Positions 7,523 through 14,363 of a stretch of DNA of 64,000 bases are shown piece after piece (the stretch's first letter is position 1; each line of letters starts with the position of its first letter). Below the pieces are notes generated by a model, which saw nothing but the letters and a program-made list of their open reading frames with translations, made no database searches and was not told the origin of the DNA. The DNA lies in assembly GCA_964521715.1 (NCBI GenBank), contig CAZFSS010000007.1, positions 1-64,000 on the forward strand, in the 5' to 3' direction. The DNA is from DAOVRD01 sp964521715 (GTDB lineage Bacteria > Planctomycetota > Brocadiia > SM23-32). The translations under genes were made by a program, and so were the position numbers.

Positions 7523-8980
7523 CTACGACGCGACCGGACGCGCGAACAGGTCGCTGAGCAGCCGGGTCCTCTCGGCAAGCAGGCCGGGATCCCGCGCCTC
7601 CAGGGCCAGCCGCGCCACGGGCTCCGTTCCCGAGGGGCGGACGCAGAACCACCAGTCCGCGTAGTCCACCCGAATCCCATCAGCGTCCGCGATCTCGGCG
7701 CGGCTGCACCCGCGCGCCACGCGCCCCTTCCTCTCACACGTGATCTCGACGGGCTCCGGCCAGGCTTCCAGAGCTTCGGCCGCCGCCCGGCGGCACGTCG
7801 CTGCCGCATCCCGCTTATCCCCGAAGCCGAAGCGGGGCTCGTCTGCCGGCCGGTGCCACGGCCCCGGCAGCGAACGGACCAGCTGCGCCAACTTGCCCTC
7901 GGACAGCGCGTGCAGCAGATGCAGCGTCGTGATGAGCGAGCTGTCGCACGAGAAGAAGTCGCTGTAGTAGTAATGGCCCGCATCCTCGCCGGCAAAGACC
8001 ATCTGCGGGTGCTCGCGCATCAGGCGCTTTATCTTGGCGTGTCCGACGGGGAGCATGACGGGCTCGACCCCGCGCCCTCGGAAGTGATCGAGCACCTTCC
8101 TGCTGATCGTCTGGCCAACCCCGAAGGTCACCTCCGCGGCGCGCGCCCGCGCGAGGTGCCGCGCGAGCAGACGCTCGGCAATGCAGGCCGTCGTCTCGCT
8201 GCCGTCCACGACGTGGCCGCCCCTCAGCACGACGACGACGCGATCCGCGTCGCCGTCGTAGCAGAAGCCGGCGTCCGCCCTCTCCTCGGCCACTCTCTCG
8301 AGCAGGGGGCGCAGGTTCTCATGGCGCGAGGGGTCAGGCAAGTGCCCGGGGAAGCTGCCGTCCGGCTCGAAGTAGAGGCGGACGGGCTCGACGCCGAGCC
8401 GGCCCGACAGGCGGTCCCACAGCAGGCCGGCTACGCCGTTGCCTGCGTCCACGACGACGCGCAGCCCGCGCACGTCCGGCGCGCCCACCAGGTGGAGCGC
8501 GAAGTCCACGTAGGCGTCCTCGGCCGAGAGCGTCTCGGCCGGTGGGGCGCAACCGGAAGGCACGCTCACGGACATAGCCTCCATCCAGGTGGCCGCCTCG
8601 TCGAGGCCGCCCGCCGCCGGAACCGGCTCGCCGCCCGCCTTCACCACCTTGAACCCGTTGTATTCGGGGGGATTGTGGCTCGCCGTTATCATCACGCCCA
8701 GATCGGGCCCCCCGTCGCATCCGGCCACGTAGTAGACCAGCTCCGTCGGGCAGAGCCCCATCCCCGCCACCCGGACCCCTGCGTGCGCCAGCCCGGTGGC
8801 GAAGGCCGCGTAAAGGAGCGGCGAACTCAGGCGCGCGTCGTGGCCCACGGCGACGCGATCCGCAGGAAGGATGCCCGGCAGCGCGCGCCCGAACAGGTAC
8901 GCGAACTGGTCGTCGAGCTGGTCGGGGTAAGTGCCCCGAATGTCGTAAGACTTGAAAACGCTGCGGTCTATGCCGGCCAA
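7523..8980 (-). CDS. Phosphomannomutase/phosphoglucomutase
   Basis: This is a 485-residue alpha-D-phosphohexomutase that interconverts hexose 1- and 6-phosphates. The family signatures are all present: FKSYDIRGTYP at the N-terminus, the phosphoserine loop ITASHNPPEYNGFK, the metal loop YDGDADRVVVV, and the C-terminal phosphate-binding FCVRPSGTEPVARL. The start chosen is a TTG with GGAGG seven bases upstream, because homology begins a few residues after it. A reading extended to 9196 would add unrelated low-complexity sequence and overlap the promoter at 9015-9043. It leads an apparent operon with the GH5-type hydrolase, which fits use of released hexoses or supply of sugar nucleotides. The PMM and PGM activities cannot be separated by eye. 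Confidence 0.93.
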   Translation of the reverse strand: MAGIDRSVFKSYDIRGTYPDQLDDQFAYLFGRALPGILPADRVAVGHDARLSSPLLYAAFATGLAHAGVRVAGMGLCPTELVYYVAGCDGGPDLGVMITASHNPPEYNGFKVVKAGGEPVPAAGGLDEAATWMEAMSVSVPSGCAPPAETLSAEDAYVDFALHLVGAPDVRGLRVVVDAGNGVAGLLWDRLSGRLGVEPVRLYFEPDGSFPGHLPDPSRHENLRPLLERVAEERADAGFCYDGDADRVVVVLRGGHVVDGSETTACIAERLLARHLARARAAEVTFGVGQTISRKVLDHFRGRGVEPVMLPVGHAKIKRLMREHPQMVFAGEDAGHYYYSDFFSCDSSLITTLHLLHALSEGKLAQLVRSLPGPWHRPADEPRFGFGDKRDAAATCRRAAAEALEAWPEPVEITCERKGRVARGCSRAEIADADGIRVDYADWWFCVRPSGTEPVARLALEARDPGLLAERTRLLSDLFARPVAS

Positions 8981-9014
8981 GAGGCAGCCTCCAGCGCGAG
9001 CGACGCGGGCGTGC

Positions 9015-9043
9015 AGGATACTGCACGGCCCGAGCGCCGTCAA
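9015..9043 (-). promoter_or_regulatory. Sigma70-type promoter for the phosphohexomutase gene
   Basis: On the minus strand, TTGACG (9038-9043) and TATCCT (9015-9020) are spaced 17 bases apart, about 35 bases before the TTG start. A short inverted repeat, GAGCG/CGCTC, overlaps the -35 box. Confidence 0.5.
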
Positions 9044-9178
9044 CGCTCGGCAGCGGCGCCCGATCCCCCGGCGGCGGCGCCCCATCCCTTGGCGACGGGA
9101 GCTGAATCGCGTAGAATCGGCTCCCGCGCCGCCAGGGCCGCAGGTCGCCCGGCAATGTGTCAAACCGGCAGGACGCAG

Positions 9179-9517
9179 ATGAAGCTGCGCAGGCAATTGC
9201 AGTTCCTGAAGGCCGTCTGGAAGGACCCGCGCACGCCGTGGTATGCCAAGGCCGTGCTGGCAGCGACGGTCGGCTACGCCCTTTCGCCGATAGACCTAAT
9301 CCCGGACTTCATACCGGTCGTGGGGTACCTGGACGACCTGGTCATCGTGCCGCTGGGGCTGCTTCTGGCGTGGCTGCTCGTCCCCAGAGAGGTATGGAGG
9401 GAGCACCGGACGGGAGGGCCCGGCGGCCCCGGCGCGTCCGCGGAGGCCGATGGGCCGAAGGCTGCCCCCCACTGCAAGGAGACCAAACAAAGTGACGGAG
9501 AAAGTGCTCTACGCTGA
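9179..9517 (+). CDS. DUF1232/YkvA-family small membrane protein
   Basis: This is a 112-residue protein with the YkvA (DUF1232) core. WYAKAVLAATVGYALSPIDL is followed by IPDFIPVVGYLDDLVIVP and a second hydrophobic helix, LGLLLAWLLV. Proteins of this family sit in the membrane with two helices; their role is unknown. The tail after residue 80 is low complexity (Gly, Pro, Lys). The ATG is chosen because all homology follows it, although the open frame extends far upstream as a shadow of the antisense gene. It overlaps the next gene by 26 bases in another frame, suggesting coupled translation. Confidence 0.82.
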   Translation: MKLRRQLQFLKAVWKDPRTPWYAKAVLAATVGYALSPIDLIPDFIPVVGYLDDLVIVPLGLLLAWLLVPREVWREHRTGGPGGPGASAEADGPKAAPHCKETKQSDGESALR

Positions 9518-10232
9518 GCTGACGCCGAAGGAGTTCCGCAAGCGGCTCGACGCGGCGCCGATAGCCTATCTGCCCCTCGGCACGCTGGAGTGGCACGGCG
9601 CGCACCTGCCGCTGGGGTCGGATGGGCTCCAGTCGCAGGGGTTCTTCGTCGAGCTGGCCCAGCGCGCGGGCGGCATGGTCCTGCCGATGCTGTTCTTCGG
9701 CCCGGACCGGTCCATGGAGGCGGGCGGCCGCACCTTCTACGGGATGGACTACTACCGCTACCCGGACGTCCCGCCACAGCAGTTGGACGGCAGCGCCTAC
9801 TGGATGCCCGCGGACCTGTTCGTGCAAGTCCTCGAGTCCGTGCTGAGACAGCTCAAACGCGCGGGCTTCCGAATCGTCGTCGCTCACGGCCACGGCCCGT
9901 CCACCGTTGCGTTCCGCGACCGCATCGACGAGTGGAGCACGGCGCTCGGGCTGCGTCTGTTCGTCTGCTGGCGGGACGACGAGTCCGACGGCCTGGGAAT
10001 CCAGACCGACCACGCGGCAGCCAATGAGACGTCGCTGATGATGGCGCTGCGCCCGGACCTCGTGCAGATGGGGAATCTGCCGCAGGATCCAGACGAGTGG
10101 CCCCTGGCCGTGGGAGGCAAGGATCCGCGCAGACACGCCAGCCCGAACGTCGGGCGCAAAGCGATAGAGGCGCAGGCCGAGCGGATGGCAAGGCTGCTGG
10201 AGAGGACGCTGGCAGAGGTGAGGCAGGAGTAG
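9492..10232 (+). CDS. Creatininase-family amidohydrolase
   Basis: This is a 246-residue member of the creatininase family, metal-dependent hydrolases of cyclic amides and related bonds. Metal-site motifs are GTLEWHGAHLPLGSDG near residue 28 and DHAAANETS near residue 175, with VVAHGHGP between them. The GTG start has AAGGAG ten bases upstream and lies inside the 3' end of the YkvA-type gene. Homologues include creatinine amidohydrolase, the riboflavin-pathway ArfB and the mycofactocin peptidase MftE; nothing nearby selects among these. In planctomycetes many such proteins are uncharacterised, so no substrate is proposed. Confidence 0.85.
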   Translation: MTEKVLYAELTPKEFRKRLDAAPIAYLPLGTLEWHGAHLPLGSDGLQSQGFFVELAQRAGGMVLPMLFFGPDRSMEAGGRTFYGMDYYRYPDVPPQQLDGSAYWMPADLFVQVLESVLRQLKRAGFRIVVAHGHGPSTVAFRDRIDEWSTALGLRLFVCWRDDESDGLGIQTDHAAANETSLMMALRPDLVQMGNLPQDPDEWPLAVGGKDPRRHASPNVGRKAIEAQAERMARLLERTLAEVRQE

Positions 10233-10239
10233 GAGCAGG

Positions 10240-10265
10240 CTTGCCCGCCGCACGGCGGGAGCAAG
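10240..10265. terminator. Hairpin between convergent genes (possible bidirectional terminator)
   Basis: CCCGCCG (10244-10250) and CGGCGGG (10253-10259) form a 7-bp GC stem with CTTG/CAAG flanks that can extend it. It lies between the ends of two convergent genes. There is no clear T run on either side. The flanks are purine-rich simple sequence (GGAGTAGGAGCAGG and GAGTAGGAG). Confidence 0.4.
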
Positions 10266-10294
10266 AGTAGGAGTTGGGGCGCGGCGTCCGGCCT

Positions 10295-10783
10295 CTACAG
10301 CTCGGCGCTGAGAAGCTGGTTCAGGTGACGCGACGTCTCCTGGATCTGGTCCTCCATCATGGCCGGATCGGCGACCGAGAGCTCTTCGCCCGAGGAGCGC
10401 CGCTGGAAGACCAGGGATTCTCCCTCCGCGTCACGCTCGACGCGGAGCAGCTTCAGTTCTTTCCGCCGCATGAGGTAGAGGGCCAGCACGAAGCGGAAGG
10501 TGCGCTTCCTATCGTTGTCTGGCCGGGCCAGGCGGTCGAAGAACTCCAGCATCAGCCCGGTGTCGAGCGTGGGCTTCTGGTCAGGCTCGGCGCGGCGGCT
10601 TCGCCAGAAGCAGAAGCAGCGCGCCGAGTCCTGCTTCTCCCAGCAGGCAGGGCAGAAGTCGCTCCGGACGAAGTCGTCCTTCTCCTCGTTGAGGCAGGAG
10701 AAGAAGGTGCGTTTCGGAGGCAACTCCTGGCGGCAGGCGCTGCACGCCCCCCTGCTCCTCGTGATGGTCCAGCTCTCGAACAC
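10295..10783 (-). CDS. Conserved Cys-rich protein, probably zinc-binding, unknown function
   Basis: I do not recognise a named family. The 162 residues have two Cys pairs near the N-terminus (CSACRQELP and DFCPACWEKQ), plus CFCFW, which suggests a treble-clef or zinc-ribbon-like metal site. The rest is charged and helical, ending with HLNQLLSAEL. The start is a GTG with no strong ribosome site. It is the third gene of a tight minus-strand operon after the L,D-transpeptidase and the FTCD-C protein; the gap to the latter is 11 bases, so translation may be coupled. The operon context does not reveal a role. Confidence 0.65.
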   Translation of the reverse strand: MFESWTITRSRGACSACRQELPPKRTFFSCLNEEKDDFVRSDFCPACWEKQDSARCFCFWRSRRAEPDQKPTLDTGLMLEFFDRLARPDNDRKRTFRFVLALYLMRRKELKLLRVERDAEGESLVFQRRSSGEELSVADPAMMEDQIQETSRHLNQLLSAEL

Positions 10784-10794
10784 GGCGGGTCCGC

Positions 10795-11424
10795 CTAGTC
10801 AGCGAGGTACGAGGCGACTTTCCCGGTGACGCGTTTGCGGCACTGGTGCGTCTGACGGCTGAGTCCGTCCATCTCCGAGACGGCCTTCTGCGTCAGGTCG
10901 GGCGCCTTGAGGAACTTCAGGTTCACTTCCACGTTGAGCCGCGCAGCGGCGCAGGCCGCCTCCGCCAGGATGGCGCTGACGCCCACGTCCGTGATCAGGT
11001 TGGGATTGCCGACGTCCACGAGCCGGTCGGCTAGGGCGGCAACGCGCGCGCAGCGGCGCATCACGTCGAACGGCGCCGCCATGGCGCCTCGCAGGGCCCC
11101 GTCCACGGCGGCACGGCGCGCGGCCTTCTGCTCATCCGTGTCCCTTGGCATTCCGTAGGCCGCGTCCACAGCGCCGTAGGCCTCGACGTCGCGGTCCATG
11201 AGGCCCAGCAGGGCGTCGCGGCACTCGACCAGTTCGGCCAGCATTCCCTGGACGGCATCTTCGACCGAGGCGAACTTCTTCTTCCCGACGGTGAAGTTGG
11301 CCGACATCTCGCTCATGGCGGCGGCCAGTGCGCCCACGAGCGCGCTCACGCTGCCGCCTCCTGGGGCCGGCTTGTTCGCCGCCGCGTCGGAGACGTACTC
11401 CTCAAGGCCGCCCTTGCGGTACAT
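10795..11424 (-). CDS. Formiminotransferase-cyclodeaminase C-domain protein (FchA-like cyclodeaminase/cyclohydrolase)
   Basis: This 209-residue protein matches the stand-alone FTCD_C family. These enzymes deaminate 5-formimino-THF or act as methenyl-THF cyclohydrolase in one-carbon metabolism. The diagnostic N-terminal region is AAANKPAPGGGSVSALVGAL, followed by GKKKFA and, near the C-terminus, DVGNPNLITDVGVSAILAEA. The ATG at 11422-11424 starts the homologous region (MYRKGGLEEY). The gene begins five bases after the stop of the L,D-transpeptidase gene and ends 11 bases before the Cys-rich gene, so the three are very likely one transcript. Confidence 0.87.
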   Translation of the reverse strand: MYRKGGLEEYVSDAAANKPAPGGGSVSALVGALAAAMSEMSANFTVGKKKFASVEDAVQGMLAELVECRDALLGLMDRDVEAYGAVDAAYGMPRDTDEQKAARRAAVDGALRGAMAAPFDVMRRCARVAALADRLVDVGNPNLITDVGVSAILAEAACAAARLNVEVNLKFLKAPDLTQKAVSEMDGLSRQTHQCRKRVTGKVASYLAD

Positions 11425-11429
11425 CGCCC

Positions 11430-12575
11430 CTACTCCTTGACCTCGACGCGGCTGCCCAACTGCATGAAGTCGTAGAGCTCGATCACGTCCTCGTTCTTGA
11501 GCCGTATGCATCCGTTCGAGCACTTGGTGCCGATGCTGGACTCATCGCTGGTTCCGTGGATGCCGAGGCCGGACGCCCCCGGCTCGTTGGCGAAGGCGAT
11601 CCATCGCTCGCCGAGCTGGTAGCCCGGCTGGCCGTACTTGATGACGCCGCCCTCCGGCGGGTACCAGTCGGGGCGCACCATCATGCTGGCCACAGTCATC
11701 TGGCCCGCTGGAGTCAGGTCATTCTTGCCCACGCCCACGCGGTATTCCTTCACGTAGACGCCGTCCAGCAGGAGCGCCAGCCGGAACTCCGTCTTGTAGA
11801 CGACTGCGCTGGTCCGCCCGGTGAGTATCTTCAGCTTCTGCCCGCCGCGGATCTTGTCGGCCTGCATGCCGTTGATCCTGGCGATCATCCGCCAGTTGAC
11901 GCCGTACTTCTTGCCGATCTTGACCAGACTATCGCCTCGATCGACCACGTGGACCTGCGCGCCCTCAAGGCAGCGCGGGTCGAAGACGAGCTTCTGGTTG
12001 ATCCGGTCCAGCACCTCGCGCACCTGTCGGGCGGGCTCGCCGCGTGACCCGAGATAGAGCTTGCTCAGGATGGCGCGGGCTTCCACCCACTTGTCCGCGT
12101 CCACGAGAGACAGAGCCCGCTTCAGGTCGGCGGGCGCCGGGTTGGCGGCCGAGGAGGCTGGGGCGGCTGGCAGCGCGGTTTGTCCCGTGCGAGTCGGTTC
12201 GGCCGGCGCCGCCGCCAGCGCAGTTTGTCCTGTGCGAGACGGCTCGGCCGGCGCCATCGCCGCGAGCACGAGCGGCTTGGGAGTCTCGGACGGACCCGAA
12301 GGGACCTGCTTCGCCTCGTGGCGTGAGGGACCCGGACCGGCGGCAACAGACAGTCGCTCAGCCGGCTGGTCGTCAGCTCGCGTCTGGAGCGGCTTCGCGG
12401 CCGGCTCCGCGGCCGGCTGCGCCGGGGCTGGCGCGCGCGTCCCGCTGGCACTCGCGACGTCCGCACCCGCGGACGCCGCTCCAGGCTCGGCCAGCGGCGC
12501 GCTGGCCGTCCGCCTCTGCGATATGAGGATGCCGATCGCCGCCGCCACCAGAAGCAAGATCAAGAGTTTCCTCAT
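11430..12575 (-). CDS. L,D-transpeptidase with LysM domain (YkuD family)
   Basis: This is a 381-residue envelope protein. It has an N-terminal membrane anchor or signal (MRKLLILLLVAAAIGILISQ) and a long Pro/Ala-rich linker (about 25-150). A helical region and a LysM domain follow (about 220-262: VHVVDRGDSLVKIGKKYGV). The C-terminal YkuD catalytic domain (about 263-381) carries the catalytic motif HGT...SNGCIRLKNEDV. The nucleophile is the Cys of SNGC, where most relatives have SHGC. L,D-transpeptidases form 3-3 crosslinks in peptidoglycan or attach proteins to it. The start at 12575 is chosen because the hydrophobic segment begins there. The linker contains a near-duplicate RTGQTAL unit. It leads a three-gene operon. 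Confidence 0.9.
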   Translation of the reverse strand: MRKLLILLLVAAAIGILISQRRTASAPLAEPGAASAGADVASASGTRAPAPAQPAAEPAAKPLQTRADDQPAERLSVAAGPGPSRHEAKQVPSGPSETPKPLVLAAMAPAEPSRTGQTALAAAPAEPTRTGQTALPAAPASSAANPAPADLKRALSLVDADKWVEARAILSKLYLGSRGEPARQVREVLDRINQKLVFDPRCLEGAQVHVVDRGDSLVKIGKKYGVNWRMIARINGMQADKIRGGQKLKILTGRTSAVVYKTEFRLALLLDGVYVKEYRVGVGKNDLTPAGQMTVASMMVRPDWYPPEGGVIKYGQPGYQLGERWIAFANEPGASGLGIHGTSDESSIGTKCSNGCIRLKNEDVIELYDFMQLGSRVEVKE

Positions 12576-12866
12576 GCCTTCTATCACCCTCGGAGTCGAG
12601 CCAGTCGGAATGCTGTCACGCAACCATAGCGAAGCGGTGGATCGGGATGCAAGGGGCCGGCCCAGAAAGCAGACTCGCGCCGAGCAGTGCGGCCCTTAAG
12701 CCGTTGATTGGCATTGCGTTACGGCTCTCGCCGCCTCCGTGCCCTTCGGCAGTGAGCCGGACAATGGCCGTTGGTTTTCGCAACGCTGGGAGGCGCGGAA
12801 CGGCCTTCCCGCTACAGGCAAGACGCCCTTGTGAGGCGCTGGAAGATGGGCACGCGCGGAAAGGGG
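12576..12866. other. Intergenic region upstream of the L,D-transpeptidase gene
   Basis: No gene is supported in these 291 bases. A weak promoter, TTGCAT-18-TATGGT on the minus strand, lies near 12625-12655. A segment around 12720-12770 contains a GNRA-type hairpin and AACGCAATGCC, loosely reminiscent of c-di-GMP-I riboswitches but not a convincing match. Confidence 0.35.
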
Positions 12867-13001
12867 TCAGGCGCGCGTGTCTGTTCGGCCAGCCGAAGCC
12901 AGCGCGCGGCCCGCGCGCCATCGGCAGACCCGCCGGACGATGCCGATGACGCCGATGGCTATGAGGACGGATCCCAACGCGATAAGCACGTCAGCCACCA
13001 C
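12867..13001 (-). CDS. Possible 44-residue membrane peptide
   Basis: A short frame encodes MVADVLIALGSVLIAIGVIG followed by a basic tail, IVRRVCRWRAGRALASAGRTDTRA. It has one clear transmembrane helix and a positive-inside tail. The GTG start has GGGAG nine bases upstream. It lies 81 bases downstream of the GGDEF gene on the same strand. The helix resembles that of small antiporter subunits such as MnhG, but the similarity is too short to name it. It could also be chance, since high GC favours open frames. Confidence 0.35.
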   Translation of the reverse strand: MVADVLIALGSVLIAIGVIGIVRRVCRWRAGRALASAGRTDTRA

Positions 13002-13082
13002 GAGCGATCGCTCCCGGTACGGAGCCGGCGCGGAGACGAGCCCGGCCGGGTGCGCGCGGGAGCCCGGCGGGCCCGGGCCTGC

Positions 13083-13928
13083 CTACGGCTCCGGGGCCGT
13101 TGCCTGTCCCCGATGGCCGCGCACCATGTCGCGCGCAACCGAATCGGCGGTGATGAACTGCCCGGCCACCGAGACCCTGTTGCCCCCCTGCTCCTTCGAT
13201 TCGTAGACGGCACGGTCAGCCGCGGTGACAACGTTGTCCATCGTCTCGCCGTTGACGGGATAGGCGGCGATCCCGACGCTGACGCGGACGAAGTCGACGG
13301 CCCCCTCATCGCCGACCTCCATCCTGTAATTCTCGACGGCCTGACGCAGCCTGTCGGCCAGGACGTAGGCTTCGCGCCGATCGGTCTGTGGCAGAATGGC
13401 CAGGAACTCGTCGCCCCCGATGCGCCCGAAAACGTCGCAGACGCGCACCTGCTGGAGCATCGTGTCCGCAACTTGCTGCAGCACCACGTTGCCGACCTGG
13501 TGGCCGTAGCGGTCGTTCACCTGTTTGAAGCCATCCAGGTCCAGGTACAGGATCGCGGTAAAGCCGCCGTGACGGCGCGTCCGCTCGCCTTCCTCGGACA
13601 AGCGGCGCTCCAGGTACCGGTAGTTGAACACGCCGGTGATCTCATCGACGAAGCCGCGCCGCCGGAAACTCTCCCTCATCCTCTGCGACACGCTGACGTA
13701 GGAATGGAAGGCATACCCGGTGACAACCAGAGACCACATCAGCACGGAAGGATAGGCGACTCGCAGCACGCCCGGCAGGTCACCCCAGCGACGGACCATG
13801 AGCAGAAGCAGCAGCACGATCAGCATGTCCAGGCAGAACGAGCCCAGAAAAATGCGCTGCAGCTTGTGGTCGAGCTCTTCGAGCTCCGCGTCAGTGAGCA
13901 GCGGCTGCTGACCCGGCTTTAGTCGCAT
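13083..13928 (-). CDS. Membrane-anchored diguanylate cyclase (GGDEF)
   Basis: This 281-residue protein would make c-di-GMP from two GTP. Residues 1-30 form an amphipathic N-terminus, and two hydrophobic helices follow (about 28-47 and 55-75, MWSLVVTGYAFHSYV). The GGDEF domain occupies about 95-265, with DEITGVFNYRYLERRL, LDLDGFKQVNDRYGHQVGN and an intact active-site GRIGGDEFLAIL. I see no RxxD inhibitory site. The N-terminal membrane module is shared with the adjacent upstream gene, which lacks a GGDEF domain, and with the AGDEF protein at 51913-52716. The upstream gene overlaps it by 38 bases, so the two are probably cotranscribed. Confidence 0.92.
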   Translation of the reverse strand: MRLKPGQQPLLTDAELEELDHKLQRIFLGSFCLDMLIVLLLLLMVRRWGDLPGVLRVAYPSVLMWSLVVTGYAFHSYVSVSQRMRESFRRRGFVDEITGVFNYRYLERRLSEEGERTRRHGGFTAILYLDLDGFKQVNDRYGHQVGNVVLQQVADTMLQQVRVCDVFGRIGGDEFLAILPQTDRREAYVLADRLRQAVENYRMEVGDEGAVDFVRVSVGIAAYPVNGETMDNVVTAADRAVYESKEQGGNRVSVAGQFITADSVARDMVRGHRGQATAPEP

Positions 13929-14175
13929 CGTCAGCGCCCTCGAGATCCACGGCCTGGTCGCGGGGCACGGCGGTCCTCATCCTCGTCCACGCGCGCCCGT
14001 ACGAGTGGCACGCGTGCGCCGCCACCACGAGCGACCACAGCAGGATGGCCGGAAAAGCGACCCTTACGAGCAACGGCACTCCTGCCCAGCGACGAACCAC
14101 GGCCAGCAGGATCAGGACCAGTAGTGCGACCAGACTCAACGAGCCAAAGGCGACCCGGTGCAGCTTCCGCCCCAC
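13891..14175 (-). CDS. GGDEF-less paralogue of the neighbouring cyclase membrane module
   Basis: The 94 residues comprise two hydrophobic helices and a short charged tail, with no GGDEF domain. The membrane part (VRRWAGVPLLVRVAFPAILLWSLVV) aligns with the same region of the cyclase just downstream (VRRWGDLPGVLRVAYPSVLMWSLVV). Homology continues upstream of the only conventional start, to about 14217: EPALLSEDELAEVGRKL matches QPLLTDAELEELDHKL. No ATG, GTG or TTG occurs there before an in-frame TAG, so a CTG or ATT start or a decayed start are possible. It overlaps the cyclase start. It may be a truncated duplicate or a membrane partner of the cyclase. Confidence 0.6.
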   Translation of the reverse strand: MGRKLHRVAFGSLSLVALLVLILLAVVRRWAGVPLLVRVAFPAILLWSLVVAAHACHSYGRAWTRMRTAVPRDQAVDLEGADDATKAGSAAAAH

Positions 14176-14363
14176 TTCGGCAAGCTCATCTTCAGATAGC
14201 AGCGCCGGCTCTTCAAACCTCGTCTGTGGAATCTGGCCTCCACACTTTCGCCAAAGAATAGCCTATCCGGGCCGTGCAATCAAGCAGATAGACTCGCCGC
14301 CCGAGCCCGACGGCAAGCACCGTCGCCATCGCCCAATGAAGCGGCGCGCGGCCGGGGCGCCGC

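Noticed and set aside
6380..9178. Very long plus-strand frame opposite the GH5, phosphohexomutase and flanking genes
   Set aside because: Only its last 112 codons (the YkvA-type gene) are real. The rest is composition-driven and antisense to recognisable enzymes.
12700..12800. Possible c-di-GMP-I riboswitch upstream of the L,D-transpeptidase
   Set aside because: On the minus strand GGGCA, a GAGA-loop hairpin and AACGCAATGCC resemble one arm, but the conserved GGCAAACC and the second helix are missing.
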